From Muribaculaceae bacterium (lineage in GTDB: Bacteria; Bacteroidota; Bacteroidia; Bacteroidales; Muribaculaceae), in contig JABUUJ010000008.1 of the NCBI GenBank assembly GCA_021443235.1, forward strand, positions 84,088-96,263: a DNA stretch of 12,176 nt, read 5' to 3'. Of this stretch, positions 1-6,677 are shown in pieces. The first letter of the stretch is position 1, and each line of letters starts with the position of its first letter. The notes under the pieces were generated by a model. That model was not told the origin of the DNA. It did not search any database and was given only the letters and a program-made list of their open reading frames with translations. The position numbers were made by a program, and so were the translations under genes.

Positions 1-413
1 AGGGTGATCATGATGAAGTCCTTCATGCCACGAGCGGCGCCGTAGGTCATCTCGCCCACGCCGGCTGCGTTAGCGTCGTTGGTCACGCGGCACTCGATGC
101 CGAATTTCTCGGTAACCATTTCGGCCAGTGGAATTGGGCATGGCCAAGGCAGGTTGGGCGCGCCCTCGATCATACCGGTGTAGTAGTTGCCGTTAGGTGC
201 ACCAATGCCGATGCCGTTAACTTTTCCTTTGGCGTCGTTACTTTCGATGAGGCGAGAGATTTCGGCGTGCAGCTCGTTGATATAGTCCTCAATCTTAGAG
301 TGCTTGCCAGTCTTGATAGAATCGCTTGCTACGACGTTGCCACGAGCGTCAACCAGACCAAAGACGGTGTTAGTGCCGCCCATGTCGATACCTATAACAT
401 AAGGTTTTTCCAT
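1..413 (-). CDS. glk: ROK-family glucokinase, 5' part (3' end outside the window)
   Basis: Only the first 137 residues are present; the gene runs off the left edge. The product should phosphorylate glucose or a related sugar with ATP in the cytoplasm as the entry step of glycolysis. Visible: the ROK phosphate-binding motif GIDMGGTN (residues 8-15), an IGIGAPNG segment (68-75), the EGAPNLPW substrate-loop motif (83-90) and TNDANAAGVGE (111-121), whose Asp113 corresponds to the catalytic base of ROK kinases. The start is the ATG at 413, giving MEKPYVIGID, the usual family N terminus. A good Bacteroidetes promoter lies at 467-497, leaving a leader of roughly 45-50 bases. The ROK family also includes repressors and other sugar kinases, but there is no N-terminal HTH domain and the motifs fit glucokinase. 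Sugar specificity cannot be settled from this part. Confidence 0.88.
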   Translation of the reverse strand, partial: MEKPYVIGIDMGGTNTVFGLVDARGNVVASDSIKTGKHSKIEDYINELHAEISRLIESNDAKGKVNGIGIGAPNGNYYTGMIEGAPNLPWPCPIPLAEMVTEKFGIECRVTNDANAAGVGEMTYGAARGMKDFIMIT

Positions 414-466
414 GTTGTTAATTTAGTTTTATTGTAAGTAAATAATGATAGTTTTGTTTATCCTCA

Positions 467-497
467 CAAAGTTAATAGTTTTCACGCAACTAACAAA
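467..497 (-). promoter_or_regulatory. Promoter of the ROK glucokinase gene
   Basis: On the minus strand there is TTTG (494-497), 19 bases of spacing, then TAACTTTG (467-474). This matches the Bacteroidetes sigma-ABfr consensus (-33 TTTG, -7 TAnnTTTG) in all defined positions. The start codon at 413 lies about 50 bases downstream. Confidence 0.7.
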
Positions 498-553
498 ACG
501 TTTTGCCTAAAAAATTATCCTTCAGTCTTCCTTGATTAAGCAATTTATAACCC

Positions 554-865
554 TCACTTAAATTTCCACAGCTCAAGTCGCTTCTCTATTTCGTTTTTAG
601 GCAAGCGATTATTATGACCGCTAAGGAAGTTAAGCGCAGCACTAGCAACCGATAGCGTTATTAACTTATGCTCCACCAATTTGTCGAAAATATAGAAGAT
701 GCCATGAACCTCGATGCCACTTTGCATTGCCTTTTTTCGTAGGTTTCCGTCGCCAGTAAGCAACACCCCATCTTTTTTTGATGCCAAGAGCCACACCGAG
801 CAATCATTTACCGAAAGATTACTATCTTCTGTTTCATGACTCAGCAAGGGGGGTGAATAATGCAC
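554..865 (-). pseudogene. 3' half of a PIN-domain toxin gene (5' half deleted)
   Basis: The open frame encodes a typical PIN-domain C-terminal half: SVNDCSVWLLASKK with a conserved acidic Asp, then LLTGDGNLRKKA with the last PIN Asp, then GIEVHGIFYIFDKLV. The N-terminal half, which should carry the first catalytic Asp in a xDTxxLI-type motif, is missing. The frame is closed by a TAG just upstream of the GTG at 865, so no normal start exists. A second clue is the ATG at 837, which overlaps the stop of the HTH-ImmA gene as ATGA. It reads MKQKIVIF, a plausible PIN start, then hits TAA at 808-810 in another frame. The simplest reading is a deletion of perhaps 60-70 codons that fused a short 5' remnant out of frame to the 3' half. 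The remaining 3' frame is clean, suggesting recent loss. PIN proteins are usually RNases; this one should be inactive. Confidence 0.7.
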
Positions 866-1904
866 GGAGGTCTACCATTGAGATGTTGAGCAACGACGCG
901 GCTTTTGAGCTTGAGATGGCATCGAGCGACAAAGCCCGACACACCATATTTACAAATTTGTGAGATGTCTCGGCCTTTGCTTTTGACGATTGTTCCACGC
1001 GAGCCCTAAGTTCCTCATCGTTCGACTTCTTTTGCTGGTAAGCTCTAAAAGCCGACTTACTGATGATTCCAAGCCTCTTCATTTTGAAGAGCAAGGCATC
1101 TATTGAGATACCATAGCTATCGCGCACATTCTCCAGTTCGTTAATAAAAATACCCTTAACTTTACCTCCAAGAATATCAATAAGTCTTTCGTCACTAATT
1201 AGCATTTCACCTGCAAAAAGGTTGCACAATTTTTCAATCTTCCTTGCATCGTGTTCGACCGAAATTAAAATGTGCCCCAACTCGTGCAATGCGGTTAAGC
1301 GTTTGCTCTCATAGTTAAGCGACCTGTTGAGTACAATAATTGGGTAAATGTCGTCGACCCATCCGCTAAGCCCATCAAAACCGTTACTATTGTCAATCTC
1401 AATAACAATAATACCATGCTGCTCAAGAATCTCGATGACATTGCCAAGAGCATAGTCACCAATATTCCATGCTTGCTTCAACTCCTTCACCATCGACACG
1501 ATAGCACGCTCATCGCCCACCGATTTAGGCCACATCTCACCAATCGCAGGAATCTTTACCCCGGTGGCTTGCAGGGCTTCAAGGTAACGCTCTACATGGT
1601 CGCGAACCATTTCGCTCACCGCTTTAGCATCAATGGCATTAAGAGACGACTTCTTGTTGAATGCAACCTTACCTATTGATACAGTGTGCTGGCGGAAAAA
1701 ATAGTCAACAGTCACATTTAGGGCGTTGCTCAATGCCAACACCACCGAACTTCCAGGAACAGCCATCCCTTTCTCGTATTTAGAAATTGCCTGTTTGGTC
1801 ACGCTGGGACTCATCGCCTTAGACAAGCTCTCTAATGACATACCCCTCATTTCGCGCGCCATCTTGATTCGGCGCCCCATATTTTCCAATAACTGCTTTC
1901 TCAT
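834..1904 (-). CDS. HTH-type regulator fused to an ImmA/IrrE-like metallopeptidase domain
   Basis: This is a 356-residue soluble protein with a two-part architecture. Residues about 10-70 form an XRE/Cro-type helix-turn-helix (MGRRIKMAREMRGMSLESL, VTKQAISKYEKG). Residues about 150-260 form an ImmA/IrrE-like zinc peptidase with HELGH at 207-211 and the downstream IEKLCNLFAGEML segment, whose Glu224 is the likely third ligand. A C-terminal helical region ends in SKAASLLNIS. Such proteins repress their own operon and are thought to cleave a partner or themselves on a signal. The start is set at the ATG at 1904: the longer TTG start at 1928 lies inside the -7 promoter element and cannot be in the transcript. 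The stop overlaps an ATG (ATGA, 834-837) that was probably the original start of the PIN gene, so the pair was translationally coupled. The target is unknown. Confidence 0.85.
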   Translation of the reverse strand: MRKQLLENMGRRIKMAREMRGMSLESLSKAMSPSVTKQAISKYEKGMAVPGSSVVLALSNALNVTVDYFFRQHTVSIGKVAFNKKSSLNAIDAKAVSEMVRDHVERYLEALQATGVKIPAIGEMWPKSVGDERAIVSMVKELKQAWNIGDYALGNVIEILEQHGIIVIEIDNSNGFDGLSGWVDDIYPIIVLNRSLNYESKRLTALHELGHILISVEHDARKIEKLCNLFAGEMLISDERLIDILGGKVKGIFINELENVRDSYGISIDALLFKMKRLGIISKSAFRAYQQKKSNDEELRARVEQSSKAKAETSHKFVNMVCRALSLDAISSSKAASLLNISMVDLRALFTPLAES

Positions 1905-1918
1905 AATTAAAAGTCTTT

Positions 1919-1959
1919 TGGTTGACAAAATTACGAATATATTTTTAATTTGTCAACCA
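1919..1959 (-). promoter_or_regulatory. Promoter with overlapping palindromic operator for the HTH-ImmA gene
   Basis: A perfect 11-bp inverted repeat, TGGTTGACAAA (1919-1929) and TTTGTCAACCA (1949-1959), is separated by 19 AT-rich bases. Read on the minus strand, the right arm contains GTTG (1954-1957) as the -33 element. After 20 bases, TAATTTTG (1926-1933) matches the -7 consensus and runs into the left arm. A dimer bound to both arms would block both promoter elements. Each arm also holds an odd-centred TTGWCAA palindrome, with centres 28 bp apart. Autorepression by the HTH protein is inferred from position. The likely transcription start near 1918-1921 leaves a leader of about 15 bases before the ATG. 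Confidence 0.72.
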
Positions 1960-2029
1960 TAATTGGCACAAAAAGATCATTTTCCTTGCCTTTGTCCATC
2001 TGTTTTTTAAAAAAGGTTTATTAAGTCGC

Positions 2030-2058
2030 AAAAAAAGCCCCCAAAACGAGAGGCTTTT
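2030..2058 (-). terminator. Rho-independent terminator after the TonB-dependent receptor gene
   Basis: On the minus strand, AAAAGCC (2052-2058) pairs with GGCTTTT (2033-2039) around a 12-base loop, and the T-run continues to 2030. It begins 28 bases after the receptor's stop codon and separates that transcript from the HTH-ImmA promoter. Confidence 0.7.
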
Positions 2059-2086
2059 AGTATTTCATTTTAATAAGCGCCAATTT

Positions 2087-4507
2087 TTACCATTTTATGG
2101 AGAGGCGTGCGTTGATTTGGCGGCGGGTGAGGTAGTTGGGGACAGCATACTGGAGGTTGTTGACGTCGGTAACCCAGTAGTAGCTGCTCACGTTGGAGAT
2201 GTCGAGCAGGTTGAAGCAGTCGACACCCACCCACATTTCCTTGAGTTTTCTCAGGAATCCCGATGCCGGGCGGTGTTCCGAGCCCACAATCATGAAACTG
2301 AGTCCAACGTCGACGCGCTTGTAGGCAGGCTGGCGGAAGTATCCCTTGTCGCGCGTCATGAGTGGTGCCGTGACGGGCAGTCCGCCGCTGATGATGCCCT
2401 TGATGCTGAACTTGAGGCGTGGCACTTTGGGGAAATAGTCGGTGAAGAACGCCGCAATGCTGTATCGCTGGTCGGTGGGTCGCGGCACGCTCACGCCGTT
2501 GAGAGTCTCGTTGGTTTTCATGAGCGAGAAGCTGATCCATGAGTCGGTGCCCTCGACAAACTGTCCGAATATTTTGAGGTCGACACCAGCGGCATAGCCC
2601 TTCGACGCGTTGAAGCCGCTGTAGACAAGTTTCAGGTTATCGACCTCATAGGGGATGAGGTTGGCGAGGTTTTTGTAGTAAAGTTCGGCGGTGAACTTAA
2701 ACGGGCGGTTGAGTGCGCGAAAAGTATAGTCGCCGCCAATGATGGCCTGAATGCTGCGTTGCGACTTGATCTTGTTGTTGAGCTCGATGCGGGCGTTGCC
2801 GTCCTCGCCCATCACCTCGTAGCGGTATTCCTTGTAGAACGGGGCCTGGTAGTAGAGGCCGCCGGCAAGTCGCAGCGAGAGACGGTTGTTGCGCTCGGGG
2901 ATAAAACCCACGCTGAAGCGCGGCGACACGAGCAGCTCCTTGTTGAAGTCCCAATAGGAGAAACGCACACCGCCATTGACGGTTAGCAGTCCGGCGTCGA
3001 GCATAGTCTTGTAGGTGTCTTGCGCATAGGCGGCAAAGCGTGTAGTGCCGAGGTCGTGGTCGGAATACTGGCTGTAGACGACATTCACCTCGTCGGCAAT
3101 GTGTGGCAGCGAATAGCCAGCCGAGTCACGCCACTCCCACTCGCGCGAGCGGTCGTAGATTTGCTCACGACGCACCGACACGCCATAGCTCAAGTTATTG
3201 TTGTTGAGCGATGTGTTGCCCTTGAGGGCAAAGTCAAAAACAGTAAGTTTCAGTCGGTTACGGGCATGCTCGTGATATTTGCCCACGCCCAGCTCGCCTC
3301 CTACCCCACCCTCGCCGCCAGTGCCGGCTTCATCGAGCCAATACTCGCCATGGATGTCGTAAGACACAAGCTCGTTGGTCTGATAGGCCGAGCCCTGAAG
3401 GGTGAAGTCGTTGCCCTTGTTGAGTCGGTAGTTGAGCTGCAACGCGCCGAAATAGGTGTAGAACTTATCCTTCTCGTAACCGTCGAAATAGACCTTGAAC
3501 GACTTGGCATTGGTCGATGTACCAAAACTCGTCTCGCGATTGACAGGCGTGAAGCGATAGTCGTTGATAGCGATGTTGCCCAGTAACGAGATGCGGAACT
3601 TATCGGTGGGTTTATACACCATATAGGTTTGGTAGTCGAAATATTGAGGGTCGTATTCACCCTTCGACTCAAGCGATCCCAGCAGCGACGAATTGCGCTT
3701 GTAGCGAGCGCCGTGAAGCTGGGTGAACTTGTTGCTGCTCGACCCTATGGCGAGCGTGCCGCCTTGCAGGCTGGCCGAAACGGCGCCCTCAAAGGCCTCG
3801 GGCTGACGGTAGGTAATGTCGAGCACCGACGACATTTTGTCGCCATACTCGGCGTTGAAGCCTCCGGTCGAGAAGTTCACGCTCTGCACCATGTCGGGGT
3901 TGATGATTGACAAGCCCTCCTGCTGTCCGCTGCTGATGAGTTGTGGACGATAAACCTCTATGCCGTTGATATACACGCTGTTCTCGTCGTAGCTACCGCC
4001 ACGCACCATGTATTGCGAACTCATCTCATTCTTAGAGCTGACACCCGCCATGGTGGCAATTACCGCCTCCACGCTGCCGCCCGATGCGTCGGGCGTGAGG
4101 TTGAGCTTGGAGATGTCGATGCCTTGCATGGTGTTGGTTTGCTTCTTAAACTCAGTGACCTGCACCTCGCTCAGCTCGGTGTGCTTCTCATATAGTTTGG
4201 GATTGAGAGTAACAGTGCCTTCGGGCTTGATTAACTGACGCTTAACCGACGCATATCCCAGGCACGAGAACTCCACCATGATGGTGTCTTTGGGCGGCAC
4301 GTTGAGTTCGTACATGCCCTTGGTGTTAGTGTTAGTGCCCAGCGCGGTGCCAAGGATGCGCACCGAGGCAAACTCGATGGGTTTTCCCGCCTCGTCAACA
4401 ACTTTGCCCGTTATCTTTACCTGCGCCACAACGGTCGCGATGCCCATGAGGAGCATCATCGCCAGCGCAGTTATCTTTTTTAAATCAATCATTGGTCGTT
4501 TTTGCAT
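2087..4507 (-). CDS. TonB-dependent outer-membrane receptor with carboxypeptidase-like N-terminal domain
   Basis: This 806-residue outer-membrane protein should import a ligand using energy from TonB-ExbB-ExbD. Residues 1-29 are a signal peptide (Lys-rich start, ALAMMLLMGIATVVA core, cleavage near AQ). Residues 30-115 form a carboxypeptidase-regulatory-like beta domain (ITGKVVDEAGKPIEFASVRI, GYELNV-type repeats). Residues about 120-235 are the plug, with MVRGGSYDENSVYINGIEVY and FNAEYGDKMSSVLDI. The rest is a beta-barrel ending in Trp (ARLSIKW), as expected for BamA-dependent assembly. No SusD-like lipoprotein gene lies next to it, and it is shorter than typical SusC proteins, so it belongs to the SusC-independent receptors. 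A glycine-rich stretch at residues 395-409 probably sits in an outer loop. An alternative start is the ATG at 4492. No clear promoter was found upstream. The substrate is unknown. Confidence 0.9.
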   Translation of the reverse strand: MQKRPMIDLKKITALAMMLLMGIATVVAQVKITGKVVDEAGKPIEFASVRILGTALGTNTNTKGMYELNVPPKDTIMVEFSCLGYASVKRQLIKPEGTVTLNPKLYEKHTELSEVQVTEFKKQTNTMQGIDISKLNLTPDASGGSVEAVIATMAGVSSKNEMSSQYMVRGGSYDENSVYINGIEVYRPQLISSGQQEGLSIINPDMVQSVNFSTGGFNAEYGDKMSSVLDITYRQPEAFEGAVSASLQGGTLAIGSSSNKFTQLHGARYKRNSSLLGSLESKGEYDPQYFDYQTYMVYKPTDKFRISLLGNIAINDYRFTPVNRETSFGTSTNAKSFKVYFDGYEKDKFYTYFGALQLNYRLNKGNDFTLQGSAYQTNELVSYDIHGEYWLDEAGTGGEGGVGGELGVGKYHEHARNRLKLTVFDFALKGNTSLNNNNLSYGVSVRREQIYDRSREWEWRDSAGYSLPHIADEVNVVYSQYSDHDLGTTRFAAYAQDTYKTMLDAGLLTVNGGVRFSYWDFNKELLVSPRFSVGFIPERNNRLSLRLAGGLYYQAPFYKEYRYEVMGEDGNARIELNNKIKSQRSIQAIIGGDYTFRALNRPFKFTAELYYKNLANLIPYEVDNLKLVYSGFNASKGYAAGVDLKIFGQFVEGTDSWISFSLMKTNETLNGVSVPRPTDQRYSIAAFFTDYFPKVPRLKFSIKGIISGGLPVTAPLMTRDKGYFRQPAYKRVDVGLSFMIVGSEHRPASGFLRKLKEMWVGVDCFNLLDISNVSSYYWVTDVNNLQYAVPNYLTRRQINARLSIKW

Positions 4508-4632
4508 AAATAGTGGGTGAGGGAAGCAGTGCTTGGCATAAAAACACGCCTGCTCACCTATTTATAACGAGAAAAAGTGCCGTAAATTATTTTGCGGGCA
4601 ATAATTTGGGGTTAATATTCATGTTTTTTGTG

Positions 4633-4640
4633 TAACTTTG
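4633..4640 (+). promoter_or_regulatory. -7 promoter element of engB
   Basis: TAACTTTG matches the Bacteroidetes -7 consensus TAnnTTTG exactly and ends only 5 bases before the engB ATG at 4646. The nearest TTTG upstream is at 4605-4608, with a long 24-base spacing, so the -33 element is weak. If this box is used, transcription starts at or next to the start codon. Confidence 0.55.
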
Positions 4641-4645
4641 CAAGC

Positions 4646-5251
4646 ATGAAGATAAAATCGGCAAAATTTGAGATTAGCAACAGCGACTACCGCAAGTGCC
4701 CCGACAGCAAGATTCCCGAGTATGCATTCATTGGGCGAAGCAACGTGGGCAAGTCGTCGCTCATCAATATGCTCACTGGCAACAAGAGCCTTGCCAAGAC
4801 CTCACAGACACCAGGCAAGACACTGTTAATCAACCATTTCAAGATTAACGACAGTTGGTATATCGTTGACTTGCCAGGCTATGGTTACGCCCGCCGAGGC
4901 AAGGAAAGTCGCGACCAGCTGCAACGCATCATCGAGGGCTATGTGCTGGGGCGCGAGCAGATGACGTGTCTCTTTGTGCTCATCGACGTGCGCCACGAGC
5001 CGCAGAAGATCGACGTGGAGTTTATCAACTGGCTGGGTGAGAACGGCGTGGCATTTGCCATAGTGTTTACCAAGCTCGACAAGGAGGGCAAGAAGGCCGG
5101 TCCCGATAAAGTGGAGGCCTACAAGCGTTTCCTGAGCAAGACGTGGGAGGAGTTGCCACCTGTGTTCTTGACGTCGAGCGAGACTGGTCAGGGCCGAGGC
5201 GAGGTGCTGGCTTATATTGAGGAGGTGAATAGGTCGCTTGATGGTGAGTGA
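4646..5251 (+). CDS. engB: Ribosome biogenesis GTPase EngB (YihA/YsxC)
   Basis: This is a 201-residue cytoplasmic GTPase of normal family length, needed for assembly of the large ribosomal subunit. The G motifs are in order: G1 GRSNVGKS (30-37), a switch region with KTSQTPGKT (51-59), G3 DLPGYG (75-80), G4 TKLD (142-145) and G5 around TSSETGQG (176-183). RSNVGKSSLIN and DLPGYGYA are diagnostic for EngB within the TrmE-Era-EngA-EngB superfamily. The ATG at 4646 is chosen. An in-frame TTG at 4628 would add six residues, but its codons overlap the -7 promoter box, so it is unlikely to be translated. The gene stands alone on the plus strand, diverging from the TonB receptor across about 140 bases. 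Confidence 0.95.
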   Translation: MKIKSAKFEISNSDYRKCPDSKIPEYAFIGRSNVGKSSLINMLTGNKSLAKTSQTPGKTLLINHFKINDSWYIVDLPGYGYARRGKESRDQLQRIIEGYVLGREQMTCLFVLIDVRHEPQKIDVEFINWLGENGVAFAIVFTKLDKEGKKAGPDKVEAYKRFLSKTWEELPPVFLTSSETGQGRGEVLAYIEEVNRSLDGE

Positions 5252-5253
5252 GG

Positions 5254-5316
5254 AGCCCCCCCAGCCCCCTAAAGGGGGAGCAATGATGGCTGCTGGCTAA
5301 TGGCCATATGGGGGGA
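5254..5316. repeat. GC-rich palindromic intergenic element
   Basis: Just after the engB stop, a C-rich run (5256-5262) is followed by the palindrome CCCCCTAAAGGGGG (5265-5278). Further on is ATGGCCAT (5300-5307), then a G-run (5310-5315) that could pair with the first C-run. The whole element could fold as nested hairpins. From memory, similar CCCCTAAAGGGG-type elements recur between genes in Bacteroidetes genomes. No T-run follows, so it is not a canonical terminator. Confidence 0.5.
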
Positions 5317-5361
5317 GTGATTGTTTATATTTTTTGTAAAACTGTTTATTTTTAGGATATT

Positions 5362-5913
5362 ATGGAAAAACTTGAACGTCCTGCCATTCTGGTTGTTGAC
5401 ATGCTTAACGACTTTGTTACCGGTGCGCTTGCCTGCGACCGTGGCAAAGCTATCGTGCCCGCCACCGCTCGCCTGCTCGACGCGGCGCGCACGGCTGGGG
5501 TGCCTGTGATATTTTGTAACGACGCCCACATCAAGGGCATTGACCGCGAACTCGCACTGTGGGGCGACCACGCCATTGCCGGCACCGAGGGAGCCAAGGT
5601 GATTCCCGAGCTCAACGTGTGTGACAAGGACTATATCGTGCCTAAGCGCCGATATAGCGGATTCTTCCAAACCGACCTTGATATCTTGTTGCGCGAACTT
5701 GGTGTTAAGACAGTGGTAATGACCGGCTTACATGCCCACATGTGTGTGCGTCACACGTCGGCCGACGCCTATTGCCTCGGTTATGACGTAGTTGTGGCAA
5801 AAGAGGCAACCGACTCGTTTACCGAGGAGGATTACCTCGCCGGCCTTGCCTATCTCAAGACCTGCTATGGCGCCGATGCCCTAAGCAACGACCAGCTCAT
5901 CGCAATGCTGTAA
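5362..5913 (+). CDS. Isochorismatase-family cysteine hydrolase, nicotinamidase-like
   Basis: This is a 183-residue cytoplasmic enzyme of the isochorismatase superfamily. The catalytic triad is visible: Asp13 (LVVDMLNDF), Lys95 (VPKRRYS) and Cys128 (GLHAHMCVRHTS). Asp54, His56 (CNDAH) and His70 (WGDH) match the D-x-H...H metal site of nicotinamidases, and GTEGAKVIPEL resembles the loop that follows in those enzymes. Hydrolysis of nicotinamide to nicotinate for NAD salvage is the best guess, but related amidases share these motifs, so the substrate is inferred. The start ATG gives MEKLERPAILVVD, the usual family N terminus. It follows engB by 110 bases that hold the GC-rich palindrome. The region before it is very AT-rich, with no exact TAnnTTTG box, so its promoter is unclear. 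Confidence 0.85.
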   Translation: MEKLERPAILVVDMLNDFVTGALACDRGKAIVPATARLLDAARTAGVPVIFCNDAHIKGIDRELALWGDHAIAGTEGAKVIPELNVCDKDYIVPKRRYSGFFQTDLDILLRELGVKTVVMTGLHAHMCVRHTSADAYCLGYDVVVAKEATDSFTEEDYLAGLAYLKTCYGADALSNDQLIAML

Positions 5914-5954
5914 AATGCTGTAAATTTCCCCACCCCGGCATTTTCCACTCCTTA

Positions 5955-5988
5955 AATTTTGCTTTTCAGCAAAATTAGTGTATCCTTG
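5955..5988 (+). promoter_or_regulatory. Promoter with overlapping inverted repeat before the decayed gene
   Basis: TTTG (5958-5961), 19 bases, then TATCCTTG (5981-5988) matches the Bacteroidetes promoter with one deviation in the -7 box. An 8-bp perfect inverted repeat, AATTTTGC and GCAAAATT (5955-5962 and 5969-5976), overlaps the -33 element and may be an operator. The following ATG is at 6005. Confidence 0.5.
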
Positions 5989-6004
5989 CCAAAAAGACAT
6001 AAAA

Positions 6005-6288
6005 ATGAACGATACCGCCATATTTAGCAGCAAAGGAAAGTTTACGCACTTTCTCTTTGGCAACTAGCACATACGCTTCCAAACACCAGAATGCTTGGAA
6101 CGCTACACTGCTGTGAAAACATGGGACAATGGCTATATTGTTGTTATGGCAAAATATGCCGGAATAGGCGAGGAGGAAGAATATATCGACTCATACCTAT
6201 ATTGCAGAATCTTCACATCGACAAGGAGGAATTTCTAAAGCCTATAAAGAACGCAAAAATCGACTACAATGAGCCAATCGGAACTTGA
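6005..6288 (+). pseudogene. Decayed small accessory gene (in-frame stop plus one-base deletion)
   Basis: Reading from the ATG gives MNDTAIFSSKGKFTHFLFGN, a TAG at 6065-6067, then HIRFQTPECLERYTAVKTWD and onward to GIGEEEEYID. At 6190 the sense switches by one base: the next frame continues LIPILQNLHIDKEEFLKPIK to a stop at 6286-6288. Restoring one C (GAC CTC ATA) joins the two halves as EEEYIDLIPILQNLHID, so a one-base deletion is the simple explanation. The TAG may have been a Lys codon. The repaired product would be about 94 residues, acidic in the middle, with no signal peptide or membrane segment. I do not recognise the family with certainty. I recall similar EYIDL-PIL-NL-ID-E-FL-PI small proteins in Bacteroidales accessory regions, which is unchecked. 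The promoter upstream still looks intact. Confidence 0.6.
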
Positions 6289-6352
6289 TAAAATCATTTG
6301 ACAATGCGTCCTTTATTGCAGGAGGATATGTACATTAAATGGCGATCAATGA
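6269..6352 (+). pseudogene. Possible remnant of a second small gene
   Basis: From the ATG at 6269 the frame reads MSQSELDKII then TGA. In the next frame over, KSFDNASFIAGGYVH follows until TAA. Back in the first frame, LNGDQ precedes a TGA at 6350-6352. Two compensating single-base shifts would give one peptide of about 30 residues. The match to coding sequence is only by eye and the piece is short, so this may be chance. Confidence 0.2.
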
Positions 6353-6372
6353 GCAAAAACTCATTTTATAAC

Positions 6373-6411
6373 AAATAAAAGTGGCTGTATATAATTTAGC
6401 CACTTTTATTT
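6373..6411. terminator. Strong bidirectional Rho-independent terminator
   Basis: A perfect 14-bp stem, AAATAAAAGTGGCT (6373-6386) and its complement (6398-6411), encloses an 11-base loop. It has T-runs on the plus side (to about 6413) and a short A/T tract on the other. It lies between converging units: the decayed plus-strand gene and the minus-strand DUF3791 cassette ending at 6447. It can serve both. Confidence 0.85.
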
Positions 6412-6446
6412 TTATTGGGGGAAATTAGTATGTTTGCCGAGTGGGG

Positions 6447-6677
6447 TTACTCGACTTTTCCTAAGCGAATTTCGTTGCAGAAGAAATCATAAACATAGCC
6501 TGGGCTTTGGTAGTAAAGTCCAGTTTCGCTATCTTGCATGCGTTGGAAAGTATCGGAGTTATAAAACATGTCCATGGCCTTTGTCATATCAAAGTTCCAT
6601 TCATGCATAATAATCTCGATGATATCGGCACACAAGTCCTCTTTCATTACATCTATTTGTTCTTCAGTCAGCTTCAT
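6447..6677 (-). CDS. Third gene of the DUF3791/DUF3990 cassette, unnamed 76-residue protein
   Basis: A small soluble acidic protein with no signal peptide or membrane segment. It begins MKLTEEQIDVMKEDLCADII and contains ALxxFYNSDTF-like spacing (AMDMFYNSDTFQRM) and ETGLYYQSPGYVYDFF near the C terminus. The start is set at the ATG at 6677, which overlaps the DUF3990 stop as ATGA; an upstream GTG-type extension would read back into the toxin gene. I have seen closely similar proteins as third members of DUF3791/DUF3990 loci in Bacteroidales, but I cannot give a Pfam name. Its tight coupling suggests that it works with the toxin, perhaps as a second antitoxin or accessory subunit; that role is inference. 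It remains intact although the middle gene is broken. The downstream terminator at 6373-6411 closes the unit. Confidence 0.75.
   Translation of the reverse strand: MKLTEEQIDVMKEDLCADIIEIIMHEWNFDMTKAMDMFYNSDTFQRMQDSETGLYYQSPGYVYDFFCNEIRLGKVE

Noticed and set aside
1905..1928. In-frame TTG start that would lengthen the HTH-ImmA protein by eight residues
   Set aside because: These codons overlap the -7 promoter element TAATTTTG and the palindromic operator, so they are upstream of the likely transcription start.
2001..2016. T-run followed by A-run as a terminator
   Set aside because: It is a simple T6A6 tract without a GC stem or loop; the real hairpin lies at 2033-2058.
3020..3586. A 188-codon plus-strand open frame inside the TonB receptor gene
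   Set aside because: It is antisense to a strongly supported gene; its length reflects the GC-rich codon use there and it shows no recognisable motif.
4628..4645. In-frame TTG start adding six residues to EngB
   Set aside because: It overlaps the TAACTTTG box, and MKIKSAKFEI from the ATG at 4646 is the usual EngB start.
6091..6288. A 65-codon frame beginning at ATG 6091 as an independent gene
   Set aside because: Only its second half makes sense as protein, as the continuation of the upstream frame after a one-base deletion; the first half is out of frame with the better coding sense.
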